Below are positions 1 through 8,620 of a stretch of DNA of 49,493 nt, in pieces (position 1 is the first letter of the stretch; each line of letters starts with the position of its first letter). The position numbers and the translations under genes are program-made. The notes under the pieces were generated by a model. It made no database searches. It was not told the DNA's origin and was given only the letters and a program-made list of their open reading frames with translations. Source of the DNA: an uncultured Acetatifactor sp. (lineage in GTDB: Bacteria > Bacillota > Clostridia > Lachnospirales > Lachnospiraceae); NCBI GenBank assembly GCA_910583845.1, contig CAJUAB010000032.1, positions 1 through 49,493 on the forward strand. Reading direction: 5' to 3'.

Positions 1-91
1 TTTAGCGGGAAATTGTTTTTGGCACTTGCGGCCGCGTAAGCGGCTTGGTACAATGACCTTATTCAAGACAGGAAACGGCCGGATGGCCATC

Positions 92-124
92 TATATCATG
101 TGCGAAGTGTACACATGATATAAT
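92..124 (+). promoter_or_regulatory. Inverted repeat overlapping a -10 box
   Basis: Perfect 11-bp arms TATATCATGTG (92-102) and CACATGATATA (112-122) flank a 9-bp spacer. The right arm overlaps TATAAT at 119-124. No convincing -35 box was found. It lies about 110 bp upstream of the small gene at 235. The placement suggests an operator, but the regulator is unknown. The rest of 1-234 shows only a GC-rich palindromic patch near 28-43 and no supported gene. Confidence 0.4.
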
Positions 125-234
125 ACCCTTACTTATGACAACGGGCGGCCGGGAACACTGTCCGCGAGTGACGGAGCTGATCCATTCCTGTTCCGGATTG
201 CCTGTTACGATTGCACACGAAGGGAGCATGCCTT

Positions 235-501
235 ATGTTCAGATTATGGGCAAGGGAATTCAAAGATAACAGAATGCTGCGGGATACCGTAATCGTTGAT
301 GACAGTCCGGATACCCGCACCCATAAGATATTCCGGGCGCTGGATCAGGTCTGCTATGAATTTGATCTGGGAAAACCCATCTGGCTGGATGCCACCGTGA
401 CGGAATTCAAGCGCCATAGCAAGGCCAGATTCCGCCAGGACAATTTTATAGAAGAGATTTCTTTCGACTATCTGGAAATTCAGGTGATTGAGGAAGACTG
501 A
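235..501 (+). CDS. Conserved small hypothetical protein (88 aa)
   Basis: This is an acidic 88-residue protein of unknown function, with no signal peptide or membrane segment. It opens MFRLWAREFKDNRM and ends in a DYLEIQVIEED tail. I recall close relatives as conserved hypothetical proteins in Lachnospiraceae. A start at 235 is preferred over the in-frame TTG at 211 because AGGGAG sits about 8 bp before this ATG. An intrinsic terminator follows the stop, so it appears to be a single-gene unit. The inverted repeat at 92-122 may control it. No catalytic motif is visible. Confidence 0.75.
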   Translation: MFRLWAREFKDNRMLRDTVIVDDSPDTRTHKIFRALDQVCYEFDLGKPIWLDATVTEFKRHSKARFRQDNFIEEISFDYLEIQVIEED

Positions 502-506
502 ACCAA

Positions 507-541
507 AACTGCCGCTGCGTCTGCCGGCAGTTTCTTTTTTT
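507..541 (+). terminator. Intrinsic terminator after the 88-aa gene
   Basis: The stem AACTGCCG / CGGCAGTT is closed by a 10-base loop and followed directly by a T-rich run. It begins six bases after the stop at 501. Confidence 0.8.
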
Positions 542-552
542 CAAAAAAGGGG

Positions 553-620
553 TTGACAATCCCATTGGCAGGGTGTAGTATTCAACTATCTTGAATGTAG
601 TTTCAAAAACTACATATAAT
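553..620 (+). promoter_or_regulatory. Tandem promoters with palindromic operators for the PAQR gene
   Basis: Promoter 1 is TTGACA (553-558), 17 bp, TAGTAT (576-581). Promoter 2 is TTGAAT (591-596), 18 bp, TATAAT (615-620). Dyads overlie them: TTCAA-N5-TTGAA (581-595) and TGTAGTTT-N3-AAACTACA (596-614). The half-site TGTAGT occurs at 574 and 596, exactly 22 bp apart, and inverted at 609. This arrangement suggests repressor binding at both promoters. Confidence 0.6.
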
Positions 621-697
621 AGATTCAGATAATTGCGCGTCTGTCTGACAGCCACCGCTGTTTCTCAGACAGCAGAATTTTAAGTGGAGGTGTTCTT

Positions 698-1348
698 ATG
701 CAGATTACAATCAGAGAACCGGGCAGTGCCCTGACCCATTTCGTTGCTATGATGATGGCCGTATTCGCCGCCATGCCGCTGCTGATCAAGGCGGCTGTAT
801 CCGGCGGTCATGTGACTCTGACAGCCATGGCTGTATTCATGGTCAGCATGATTCTGCTCTATGGAGCCAGCGCCACTTACCACAGCGTGAACCTCACCGG
901 TTCCAGGCTTAAATTTTTCCGAAAAATTGATCACATGATGATTTTTGTGCTGATCGCCGGTTCCTACACCCCCGTGTGTCTGATCGTGCTGGGCGGCACA
1001 GTGGGCTATGCCATGCTGGCGCTGGTCTGGGGGATTGCCATCGCGGGCATGTTGATCAAGGCTTTGTGGATCACCTGTCCCAAGTGGTTTTCTTCCTTGA
1101 TTTACATCGCCATGGGCTGGGTATGCGTCCTGGTGTTCGGTCAGCTGCACAGCACCCTGCCCACCGCCGCCTTTCTATGGCTCCTGGCAGGCGGCATCAT
1201 CTATACCGTGGGCGGAGTGATCTACGCGCTCAAGCTCCCGATCTTCAACGCCCATCACCGGTATTTTGGCTCCCATGAGATCTTCCATCTGTTCGTCATG
1301 GGAGGAAGCATCTGCCATTTTATCTTTATGTACGCGTATGTGGCCTGA
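698..1348 (+). CDS. PAQR family membrane protein (hemolysin III)
   Basis: A 216-residue integral membrane protein with about seven hydrophobic segments. It carries the conserved polar motifs of the hemolysin III/PAQR family: SATYHS near residue 60 and HEIFHLFVM near residue 195. In this family these Ser/His residues are thought to bind a metal and give a hydrolase-like activity. The bacterial role is unsettled, and the name hemolysin III comes from heterologous expression. The start is fixed by GGAGGTG upstream of the ATG. It is transcribed alone, from the operator-rich promoter region at 553-620, so it is probably repressor-controlled. Family assignment is firm; function is not. Confidence 0.9.
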   Translation: MQITIREPGSALTHFVAMMMAVFAAMPLLIKAAVSGGHVTLTAMAVFMVSMILLYGASATYHSVNLTGSRLKFFRKIDHMMIFVLIAGSYTPVCLIVLGGTVGYAMLALVWGIAIAGMLIKALWITCPKWFSSLIYIAMGWVCVLVFGQLHSTLPTAAFLWLLAGGIIYTVGGVIYALKLPIFNAHHRYFGSHEIFHLFVMGGSICHFIFMYAYVA

Positions 1349-1377
1349 CGTTTTGTAAGCGAATCCGCTGCTTTGGC

Positions 1378-1983
1378 TTATGCCAGTGGCAGCGGACAGC
1401 CTCTTTGCAAATCCGGAACCTGTTCCAGGTATGCCTGCTCCCATTCGTTTCGTATGATTCCATATAAGACGCAATCATGAAATCCGTCCCTTGTCTTATA
1501 GTAATGCCGCAAAAGTCCTTCATAGCGCATGCCAGCCTTTTCCATCACTTTTCCGGAAGCAATGTTTTCCACCGAACTGAATGAACCAATTCTCTCAACA
1601 TCCGTATTGCGGAACATATAATCCAAAACCGCTCTCGCCGCTTCACTTGCATAGCCCTGATTCCACCACCGGCTGCCAATTTTATAGCCCAATTCACCTT
1701 TCAAGTCGTATTCCGAGGTTATGGTGACACCGATTGAGCCGATCATTTCTCCGTTTTTCAGGTACATTCCCCAGTAATATGTCGAATCAAACGGATAGTT
1801 GTCAATCCACTGCTGAATCATGCTCTTTGTCTCATCCACCGTTTTATGGGCATCCCACCGCAGAAAACGTGTGACTTTATCATCACCTGTCCAGTTGCGG
1901 AACATCATTTCCGCATCGGTCGGTTCGAGCCTCCGCAGCACCAGCCGCGCAGTTTCCATTGTTTTGGTTCCTACATGCTTCAA
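1378..1983 (-). CDS. GNAT N-acetyltransferase (RimJ/RimL type)
   Basis: A 201-residue cytosolic acetyltransferase of the RimJ/RimL-like branch. The N terminus ETARLVLRRL and the later YKIGSRWWNQGYASEA stretch, which includes the acetyl-CoA-binding turn, are typical. Family members acetylate protein N-termini, amino sugars or small amines; the substrate cannot be told here. The start codon is TTG, with GGAGGGAG about six bases upstream on the minus strand. It is convergent with the PAQR gene, and the two stops are only about 30 bp apart. A strong hairpin separates it from galE, so it probably has its own transcript. Confidence 0.85.
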   Translation of the reverse strand: MKHVGTKTMETARLVLRRLEPTDAEMMFRNWTGDDKVTRFLRWDAHKTVDETKSMIQQWIDNYPFDSTYYWGMYLKNGEMIGSIGVTITSEYDLKGELGYKIGSRWWNQGYASEAARAVLDYMFRNTDVERIGSFSSVENIASGKVMEKAGMRYEGLLRHYYKTRDGFHDCVLYGIIRNEWEQAYLEQVPDLQRGCPLPLA

Positions 1984-2048
1984 GTGTATCTCCCTCCTGT
2001 CCTGAAAACGCCCCTTTTCCGGAACAGGGGCTGGTCACTTACCGCAGC

Positions 2049-2084
2049 GAAGCCGCATCCCCACAGACCAGGGGATGCGGCTTC
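2049..2084 (-). terminator. Strong hairpin downstream of galE
   Basis: A perfect 14-bp GC-rich stem (2049-2062 with 2071-2084) has an 8-base loop. It lies 25 bases beyond the galE stop. No long T-run follows on the minus strand, but a second hairpin near 2010-2030 is followed by GTTTTC. Together they probably end the galE transcript before the GNAT gene. Confidence 0.55.
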
Positions 2085-2108
2085 CTGCTTCGTTTTGTCG
2101 CGCTTGCT

Positions 2109-3125
2109 TTATTCCTCGTACCCGTTGGGGTTCTGGCTCTGCCATCTCCAGGAATCAGCGCACATTTCCCGGATTCCGTACTTGGCCTCCCAGCCCAGCT
2201 CTTCCCGGGCCTTGGCCGCGTCCGAATAGCAGGAGGCGATATCCCCTGCCCGGCGTCCCTTGATCACATATGGAATCCTGACACCGCTGGCCTCTTCAAA
2301 GTTCTTCACCACGTCCAACACACTGTAGCCGGTACCCGTTCCCAGATTGTAAATCTTCAGACCGGCCTTCTCCTCTATCTTCTTCAGGGCCTTCACATGT
2401 CCCAGAGCCAAATCCACCACATGGATATAATCCCGGACGCCGGTGCCGTCCGGCGTATCATAGTCATCTCCGTATACACTGAGTTGAGGCAGCTTGCCCA
2501 CCGCCACCTGGGTGATATAGGGCATCAGGTTGTTGGGTATGCCGTTGGGATTCTCACCGATGGTGCCGCTCTTATGGGCGCCAATGGGATTGAAATACCG
2601 CAGCAGAATCACATTCCACTCGGGATCTGCTTTCTGTATATCCGACAGAATCTGCTCCAGCATGGACTTGGTCCAGCCGTAGGGATTTGTACACTGCCCT
2701 TTGGGGCACTCCTCCGTGATGGGCACAAAGGCCGGATCGCCGTACACCGTGGCACTGGAGGAAAAGATGATGTTCTTGACCCCGTGCCGACGCATCACGT
2801 CCACCAGCGTCAATGTGCCGGAAATGTTGTTCTCATAATATTCCCAGGGCTTCTGAACGGATTCCCCCACAGCCTTAAGCCCCGCGAAATGAATCACCGC
2901 GTCCGGCTTTTCCCGGTCAAATATTTTCTCCAGAGCAGCTCTGTCCAGAATATCCGCCTTGTAGAAAGGCACCGCTTTCCCTGTGAGTTTTTCCACTCTC
3001 TCCAGCACCTTCTCGCTGGAATTGCTCAGATTGTCCAGCACCACCGCCTCATAGCCCGCGTTTTGCAGTTCCACCACCGTATGGCTGCCGATATATCCCG
3101 CGCCGCCTGCCACCAATATTTTCAT
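2109..3125 (-). CDS. galE: UDP-glucose 4-epimerase
   Basis: A 338-residue cytosolic short-chain dehydrogenase that interconverts UDP-glucose and UDP-galactose (Leloir pathway and glycan precursors). The NAD-binding motif GGAGYIGSH is at residues 7-15, SSSATVYG is at 122-129, and the catalytic YxxxK is Tyr149/Lys153. Length and the C-terminal substrate domain are normal for GalE, with no truncation. It lies 109 bp downstream of a UDP-sugar pyrophosphorylase on the same strand, so the two likely form an operon making and converting UDP-hexoses. The gap between them holds a small GC-rich hairpin that recurs elsewhere in the window. Confidence 0.95.
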   Translation of the reverse strand: MKILVAGGAGYIGSHTVVELQNAGYEAVVLDNLSNSSEKVLERVEKLTGKAVPFYKADILDRAALEKIFDREKPDAVIHFAGLKAVGESVQKPWEYYENNISGTLTLVDVMRRHGVKNIIFSSSATVYGDPAFVPITEECPKGQCTNPYGWTKSMLEQILSDIQKADPEWNVILLRYFNPIGAHKSGTIGENPNGIPNNLMPYITQVAVGKLPQLSVYGDDYDTPDGTGVRDYIHVVDLALGHVKALKKIEEKAGLKIYNLGTGTGYSVLDVVKNFEEASGVRIPYVIKGRRAGDIASCYSDAAKAREELGWEAKYGIREMCADSWRWQSQNPNGYEE

Positions 3126-3138
3126 GTTTACCTCTTTT

Positions 3139-3187
3139 CCGCATACCGCCGGCCACGCCTGCGGTATCGCTCCAGTCCGTATCGGGA
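3139..3187 (-). repeat. Dispersed GC-rich hairpin, copy A
   Basis: In the galE leader, read on the minus strand, ACCGCAGGCG pairs imperfectly with CCGGCGGTATGCGG. Related elements stand before the SUV3-like helicase, the acylphosphatase and the NYN gene. Confidence 0.5.
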
Positions 3188-3234
3188 AGTATTACTTCCA
3201 ATGTAATTTTACCCGTTCCCGCTCTCTACAGCTT

Positions 3235-4461
3235 CTACAGCTCCACTCCGTTCTCCTGCAGCAGCGCTCTGGCGCTCTCCACGGAGTCAATGCCTGTCTT
3301 GTTCTTGATGGGCGCGAACTCCCGGTTCCGCTCCACTTCATAGGGAAGGCAGCTGTCCATCTGATGAATCATATCCAGCACCAGGTTCTCATACTTATAA
3401 CCGTTGGGTTCCTGGGGCTTGACCAGCTCTCCGTTCTCATCCAGACAGGGAATCTTCTTCTCCACGATATGCAGGGGCAGATTGCCGTCCAGCAGCTGTT
3501 CCAGCGCGGATACGCGGAACAGATAATTCAGAATCACGCCGAAATTGTACGCCGGATTGCCTTTTTCATCTTTCGCGTCCATCAGCTCCTGGGTCAGATC
3601 ATAGTATTCCACGATGGAAGGTCTGCCATCCTCCAGACAGATCACGCCCACTTTTTCATCCGGGGCATTCTTGCGCACCACCTTCGCGCCCACATCACAA
3701 TTCCTCTGAATGGTAGCCCCCACAAAGCAGGGATCGGCAATCCGCTGCAACACATTGTCCACGGCAAACACGTTGAGCCACTCAATCCCTTCCTTTTTCA
3801 CCAGCTCCAGCAGACCCGCGTTCTTCATGGAGATAAACCAGCCGCCGTTACCGTTGGGAGATGTGGCCAGCCTGCCCTTTTCCTCCAGATAGATCCTGCC
3901 CTCATAGTCTGTCGCCGCAGCCATCTCCTGTTTGAAGAAATGCACAAATTCCGGGTTGTATCCGAAAAATTTCTTCTCCTGCATGAACTGTATCGTAGTG
4001 TCGTTGTTTTTCTCACTGGTCATGACAAAGAGGTGGAACCAGCTGCCGCTCTGCCGGACCACATCCATCATGTTATTCACCAGACACTCGAAAATGTACA
4101 ATTCCCTGTTGATGCCCACATTGTACATGCACTTGGGATTGTCAGAGCCCAGACGGGTGCCCATTCCGCCCGCCAGCAGCACCGCGCCCACCTTGCCGTC
4201 ATGGATGGCCCCGATGCCCGTGGATGTAAAGCTCTTCTGATTGTCCCTGATCTCGTCCAGCTCCATGGCCGCCAGCGGGGTGATCTCCCCCCTTTGGGCG
4301 AGTTCTTCCCTGTGCTTGCAGGACGCCAGGATGCTCATATCCGTCTCCGCGATCTGCGAAAGCAGCGCCTCCTGCCCCGCGGGGTCCAGTTCCCCGTAAT
4401 ACTTAAGTACATGCTCCTGGCCATACTGAGCCAGCTTCTGTTTTGCCTCCGCCAATGTCAT
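3235..4461 (-). CDS. UDP-sugar pyrophosphorylase (UDPGP family)
   Basis: A 408-residue cytosolic nucleotidyltransferase of the eukaryote-like UDPGP/UAP family, which joins UTP and a sugar-1-phosphate to give a UDP-sugar. The nucleotide-binding motif LAGGMGTRLG sits at residues 96-105. TSPNGNGGWF and GYKYENLVLD, lining the sugar/uridine site in this family, follow. The substrate could be glucose-1-P, GlcNAc-1-P or galactose-1-P; placement directly upstream of galE favours a hexose-1-P. The start is supported by AAGGA upstream. A promoter at 4529-4556 and a leader hairpin precede it. Confidence 0.88.
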   Translation of the reverse strand: MTLAEAKQKLAQYGQEHVLKYYGELDPAGQEALLSQIAETDMSILASCKHREELAQRGEITPLAAMELDEIRDNQKSFTSTGIGAIHDGKVGAVLLAGGMGTRLGSDNPKCMYNVGINRELYIFECLVNNMMDVVRQSGSWFHLFVMTSEKNNDTTIQFMQEKKFFGYNPEFVHFFKQEMAAATDYEGRIYLEEKGRLATSPNGNGGWFISMKNAGLLELVKKEGIEWLNVFAVDNVLQRIADPCFVGATIQRNCDVGAKVVRKNAPDEKVGVICLEDGRPSIVEYYDLTQELMDAKDEKGNPAYNFGVILNYLFRVSALEQLLDGNLPLHIVEKKIPCLDENGELVKPQEPNGYKYENLVLDMIHQMDSCLPYEVERNREFAPIKNKTGIDSVESARALLQENGVEL

Positions 4462-4495
4462 GTTCTTGTCCTTCTTTCTTTATAATTTTTATGTG

Positions 4496-4528
4496 ATACG
4501 CAGAACCAATGGAGCGTTCTTTGCGTAT
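4496..4528 (-). other. Leader hairpin of the UDPGP transcript
   Basis: Immediately after the -10 box, ATACGCA..GAAC pairs with GTTC.TGCGTAT across a nine-base loop. The RNA would start with this structure, which may stabilise the message. No T-run follows it. Confidence 0.45.
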
Positions 4529-4556
4529 ATTATAGCATCTTTTTCCATAACGGCAA
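4529..4556 (-). promoter_or_regulatory. Sigma-A promoter for the UDPGP-galE operon
   Basis: Read on the minus strand: TTGCCG (4551-4556), 16 bp, TATAAT (4529-4534). The expected transcript start is near 4522, about 60 bases before the ATG. Confidence 0.65.
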
Positions 4557-4648
4557 CCACTGCCCGGCAGAAATATCTCTTTTTCTGTTGCCCCATAAGA
4601 ACCCTTCCCTCCAGAGCGTCCTCACATTCTCCCGCCCTCCGTATGGGC

Positions 4649-5572
4649 CTACAGAGATAATCCCGCGAAAAAGTCCCCCTGCCCCAGCTTCTCCTGACGA
4701 TAGCGCAGAAAGGATGCCCGCAGCTGAGGCTGGTCCTCCCGCATCTGGCGGATCATGGCCTCTATGTTTTCCCGGGTCACACAACCCAGTTCCAGAAAAA
4801 GCCTGACATACTCGGGCCTGATTTCTCCCTCCGCCAGCACCACCTGCCAGCTCTCTTCACTGGCGCAGCCCTTGGTATGCGCTTTGAGATATCCTTCCAG
4901 CTTCTTTCGCAGTCCGTCTCCGAGCCCTTCGTCACAGAGCAGCCGCAGCATGGCAAGCCGCGTCTTTTTCTGCCTTTTGGCCTGTAGAAAGGCCTCCAGA
5001 TCCGTGCTGCCGTAATCCTCCTCGCCGCAGAGTACCTGCCTGGAGTATCCCTCCTGATCTTCCGCGTCCAGCACGGCCTCCAGTCTGGCATCCCATTTCC
5101 GCAGCCAGTCCGGACTGCCCACCGCGGAGGGCTCCAGCAGATAATACGCCTCCATCTGGATCAGCCCCGCCGCCAGCAGCCGTCCTGCCTGGGGCGTCCA
5201 TGCCTCCCCCGCGCCCTCCGGGGCGGCCCTGTCCCTGCAAATTCCCTCCACGCATTCCAGATGTCCGCAGTCCAGAAACAGGGCTTTCCCCATATGGACG
5301 CATCCCGCCGGCAAAGCGACGCGCTCCAGATAATTACAGTAGGCAAAGGCCCAGTCCCCGATGCTGCGCAGAGTGACCGGCAGCCGTATCTCCCGGAGTT
5401 TTTTTCTGCTGAGAAAAGCCTTTCTGTCAATGGCCGTAACCGGAAGGTGGTCAATCTGTTCCGGAATCCGGGCCATCCAGCCCTGCCCCCGCCAGCCAGT
5501 GACGCAGATCCCTTCCGGCTCTATCCTGTATTTCAGGCTGCAGCCATCCTCGCTGTACTCATATTCCTTCAT
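4649..5572 (-). CDS. BspA-type leucine-rich repeat protein
   Basis: A 307-residue protein. The first ~110 residues carry LRR_5 (BspA/Treponema pallidum type) repeats such as LREIRLPVTLRSIGDWAFAY and YLERVALPAG. The remainder is helical, charged and rich in Leu/Glu/Arg, and I do not recognise it. There is no signal peptide or anchor, unlike many surface BspA-like proteins, so it is probably cytosolic. It is the last gene behind the VWA and MoxR genes on the same strand, 171 bp downstream. It may be an accessory or client of that pair. The role is unknown. Confidence 0.75.
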   Translation of the reverse strand: MKEYEYSEDGCSLKYRIEPEGICVTGWRGQGWMARIPEQIDHLPVTAIDRKAFLSRKKLREIRLPVTLRSIGDWAFAYCNYLERVALPAGCVHMGKALFLDCGHLECVEGICRDRAAPEGAGEAWTPQAGRLLAAGLIQMEAYYLLEPSAVGSPDWLRKWDARLEAVLDAEDQEGYSRQVLCGEEDYGSTDLEAFLQAKRQKKTRLAMLRLLCDEGLGDGLRKKLEGYLKAHTKGCASEESWQVVLAEGEIRPEYVRLFLELGCVTRENIEAMIRQMREDQPQLRASFLRYRQEKLGQGDFFAGLSL

Positions 5573-5603
5573 ACCTTCCCATTTCCCTCTTTCCGCCTGT
5601 CAT

Positions 5604-5650
5604 TCCGGAGCGTGTCTGAAAATGCTTTCCGTCAGATGTGCATCACCATT
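5604..5650 (-). repeat. Dispersed leader repeat, copy 1
   Basis: Minus-strand reading gives CATTTTCAGACACGCTCCGG preceded by a CTGACGGAAAG stretch. Similar blocks lie at 10799-10840 and 20196-20235, each shortly upstream of a minus-strand start codon. Confidence 0.5.
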
Positions 5651-5743
5651 CAGCGCTGTACTGCGGCCATCCGTATCGGGTCCTGCATCCGTCTGCGCAG
5701 TCGCGTTCTCACAGATCCGGGCGCGAAAGCTCCGGACGCTCCT

Positions 5744-7300
5744 CTACAGGTTCAGATCCGCAATCTGTCCCTGTATCCGGCTCTGCCTCTCCGAAAGCAT
5801 CATCTCCTGGCTGAAACGCTGATACTCCGGACTGCCAAAGGAGGCGATAAATGCCGCTCCGGCGCTGCTCACCGTCAGCTCCGTCACCAGAATCAGCATC
5901 TCATTCCCCTCTCCGAAAGCCTCCTGCGCGAAAGCGAAGAGATGACGCAGTTCTTCCTGTACCCCTTCCGTCTTCCGTTTCATCGCGGATACCTCCGCCT
6001 CAAAGAGACTTTTCACCAGTGCGAACGCCTTCTCCCCGGACCATGTATCCTCCTGTCCTCCCCGGGATAAGATCTCCCCGCCGGATTCCCCTGTCACCAC
6101 CGCTTTCCTTGCCTTTTCCAGAAATCGAAGCACCCTCTTATACTTCCTGCGCTCCTCCCCGGACAGGGCCCCGGCTCTGTCCAGAGCAAACATCTGGCCG
6201 CGTTTCTTCTCCTCCAGCTGCTCCATGTAGGCCGCCACCTGTTCCGGCCGGACGTCCCCGGCAGCCATATTTTTCACCGCCAGCAGCACCGCCCGGGTGT
6301 CCGTAAGGTACGCCGTCTGTTCCATAACCTCCTGCATATCCGCCAGCATCCGGTCAAGCAGCATCCCCACCAGGGACAGCCGCTCGTCAAAAGCCGCCTC
6401 CCTGGCCCGGGCTATGGACTGCACGGCAGGCCTTCCCTCCAGAATCTCCTGTATGCGGTAATCCTTCTGATATTTCCTGTACAGGTCATAATACGCGGTA
6501 AATTCCCTGACGATCCGCTCATTGCGGATATACTGGCCCACCAGCGTCTCATCCACTTTCAGGCTCTCCTCCTCGTAGTGGTACAGAATTTCCGACAGAT
6601 CCTCCCAGCCCCGGGCCGTCACATAGCTTCGCCCCCTGGCCGTGATTTCCATATGGTAGAAGTATTCTTTTTTCAGATCCAGAAAGTTCAGGACGGCGCT
6701 GTGCAGGTGACGCTCCAGCGCATATTCCTTCCAGGTGCGCCAGTCCGCCTCCACCTCCATGACCTTGAGCCGGTCCATGGTCACCACGTCAAATTCCCGC
6801 ACGGACTTGTTGTATTCCGGCGGATTGCCCGCGGTGACAATGACCCATCCCTCCGGCACCTGATGCCGTCCGAAGATTTTATACTGCAAAAACTGCAGCA
6901 TGGCCGGGGCCAGCGTCTCGGACACACAGTTGATCTCGTCCAGAAACAGGATTCCCTCCCGGATGCCGCTCTTCTCCATGGTCTCATAGATGGCGGCGAT
7001 AATCTCGCTCATTGTATATTCGGAAATGTCATATTCCCTGCCGTCATAGGTCTTATGGGCGATAAGGGGCAGTCCCAGCGCCGACTGCCGGGTATGATGG
7101 GTCATGGAGTAGGACACCAGCGCGATCCCCATCTCCTGGGCCACCTGTTCCATGACAGCCGTCTTGCCGATCCCCGGCGCTCCCAGCAGAAAGATGGGCC
7201 GCTGGCGCGCCACAGGGATGCAGTACTCCCCAAATTCATCCTTTTTCAGATAAATGTTTACGGAGTCCTTTATATACTCCTTTGCCTGTCTGATGTTCAT
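5744..7300 (-). CDS. MoxR-type AAA+ ATPase
   Basis: A 518-residue AAA+ ATPase. Walker A GAPGIGKT is at residues 40-47, Walker B LFLDEI has Asp121/Glu122, and sensor-1 is Asn159 in TAGNPPEYN. The C-terminal ~270 residues form a long helical region beyond the usual MoxR core. MoxR ATPases act as chaperones that insert metals or remodel complexes together with a VWA-domain partner. That partner is encoded 18 bp upstream on the same strand. A downstream LRR gene completes an apparent three-gene unit. Fold and partner are secure; the client is unknown. Confidence 0.88.
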   Translation of the reverse strand: MNIRQAKEYIKDSVNIYLKKDEFGEYCIPVARQRPIFLLGAPGIGKTAVMEQVAQEMGIALVSYSMTHHTRQSALGLPLIAHKTYDGREYDISEYTMSEIIAAIYETMEKSGIREGILFLDEINCVSETLAPAMLQFLQYKIFGRHQVPEGWVIVTAGNPPEYNKSVREFDVVTMDRLKVMEVEADWRTWKEYALERHLHSAVLNFLDLKKEYFYHMEITARGRSYVTARGWEDLSEILYHYEEESLKVDETLVGQYIRNERIVREFTAYYDLYRKYQKDYRIQEILEGRPAVQSIARAREAAFDERLSLVGMLLDRMLADMQEVMEQTAYLTDTRAVLLAVKNMAAGDVRPEQVAAYMEQLEEKKRGQMFALDRAGALSGEERRKYKRVLRFLEKARKAVVTGESGGEILSRGGQEDTWSGEKAFALVKSLFEAEVSAMKRKTEGVQEELRHLFAFAQEAFGEGNEMLILVTELTVSSAGAAFIASFGSPEYQRFSQEMMLSERQSRIQGQIADLNL

Positions 7301-7318
7301 CTTCTCCGATTCCTCTTT

Positions 7319-8620
7319 TCACAGATCACTCTCAATCACGACTTTCATGCTCCAGGGAGGCACGTCCCGGCGCATCTCGTCCTCCTCCAGAAAGGCAAAA
7401 ATCACATCGTAGGCGGGCATCCGCTCCGGGTAGATCCCATAGCCGTCTGTAAAATAGATCAGCCCCTTGAGATTCTCAAACTCCCCCTGCTCAAGCAGTC
7501 TGTCCACATAGTCAAACACCGGTCTGAAATCCGTGGCACCGAAGCCCTGCAGCCTGCCGTGGGCCAGAAAATTCTGAAAATCCTCATCGCAGGTTATTTT
7601 GGTATCGCTCTGCACTTCGTTGTCGCACTGCATTATATGCACATTGATCCGGGTAAAGAAATTCTCCGAGCCCTTGAGCAGGGAATAGGTCTTATTCAGA
7701 AACTCTTTCACCACAGGCCCCCGACAGGAGGCGGAAGTATCCAGGGCAATGACAAACTCTTTTACTTTTCTGGCGTCCCGATACTCCAGAGGCTCAATCA
7801 GAGGCATATTACCGTACCGCTCCAGCCCATAGGCATAATAGATATAGTCAAATTCCTCGTCGTTGACCGTCAGGTCCTCACCCATAACCGCGAACCGCCT
7901 CAATATAGCGCCGTAATCATACCGGTCCCGGGTGGCCTCCGCCAGATTTTTCTCCAGCCCCTGGGTGCCCGCCCTGCTCTGGGTAAAGGATTTCAGGTCC
8001 GCCTTCACCCGCTCGCCGATCTGTCTCCACTGCTCCGCCGTCATCTGGATCTCCTCCTTCGGGGTCCAGCGCTCATGATTGTCCCGGTAAAAAAGCCTGG
8101 TCAGTTCCTGCCGCTCCCTGGGCGTGACGGGATTGTGCCTCATATATTTATAGATCCGCTCCGCCGTCAGGGCGCCCACATCCTCCCTCCAGACACGCAG
8201 CCTGCCCTCCGCCTCCGCGTCCCCGGCCAGGCGGGTCATGGGCAGATCCATCTCCAGGATCACGCCCTCCACTGCCATATCCGCCGCCAGGTCCCACAGT
8301 TCCTTCTCCACTTTGTCATAGGCAAAGCTGTGGGAAAAAACACAGTGCAGCAGCAGATGCAGCACACTGCGGGCCACCAGGGCGGGGTCCCTCTGATAAA
8401 GCCTGAGCACATATTCCGGATCATACCACACCGTGCCGCCGTCCGCGGCCATACAGCCGATGGCTCCCTTGTCCTCCCAGATCAGGCGCAGCAGCGCCAC
8501 GTCCAGAAAGCGCAGGGATATGAGAATATTGTCTCTGGCCAGAGCCAGCACCTGCCGCGCCAGCTTTTGTATCTCCTGTTTTCTGCTATCCGGCTCCCGG
8601 GCCGCCTGCCGCTCTTCCAC
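7319..8620 (-). CDS. VWA-like protein (DUF2201 type), MoxR partner
   Basis: A 433-residue protein. The N-terminal domain resembles the metallopeptidase-like part of DUF2201 proteins, but where I expect HExxH it has RSVLH (residues 84-88), so the zinc site looks lost. The C-terminal VWA-like domain has an intact MIDAS motif DTSAS (294-298), a later Thr in GATDFRP and Asp in YFTDGYG. VWA/MoxR pairs usually assemble or activate other proteins. The GTG start has AGGAGG eight bases upstream. An ATG at 8709 with its own Shine-Dalgarno opens a different, out-of-frame 75-codon stretch. In the gene's own frame no ATG, GTG or TTG exists between the upstream stop and 8620. Confidence 0.85.
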   Translation of the reverse strand: MEERQAAREPDSRKQEIQKLARQVLALARDNILISLRFLDVALLRLIWEDKGAIGCMAADGGTVWYDPEYVLRLYQRDPALVARSVLHLLLHCVFSHSFAYDKVEKELWDLAADMAVEGVILEMDLPMTRLAGDAEAEGRLRVWREDVGALTAERIYKYMRHNPVTPRERQELTRLFYRDNHERWTPKEEIQMTAEQWRQIGERVKADLKSFTQSRAGTQGLEKNLAEATRDRYDYGAILRRFAVMGEDLTVNDEEFDYIYYAYGLERYGNMPLIEPLEYRDARKVKEFVIALDTSASCRGPVVKEFLNKTYSLLKGSENFFTRINVHIMQCDNEVQSDTKITCDEDFQNFLAHGRLQGFGATDFRPVFDYVDRLLEQGEFENLKGLIYFTDGYGIYPERMPAYDVIFAFLEEDEMRRDVPPWSMKVVIESDL

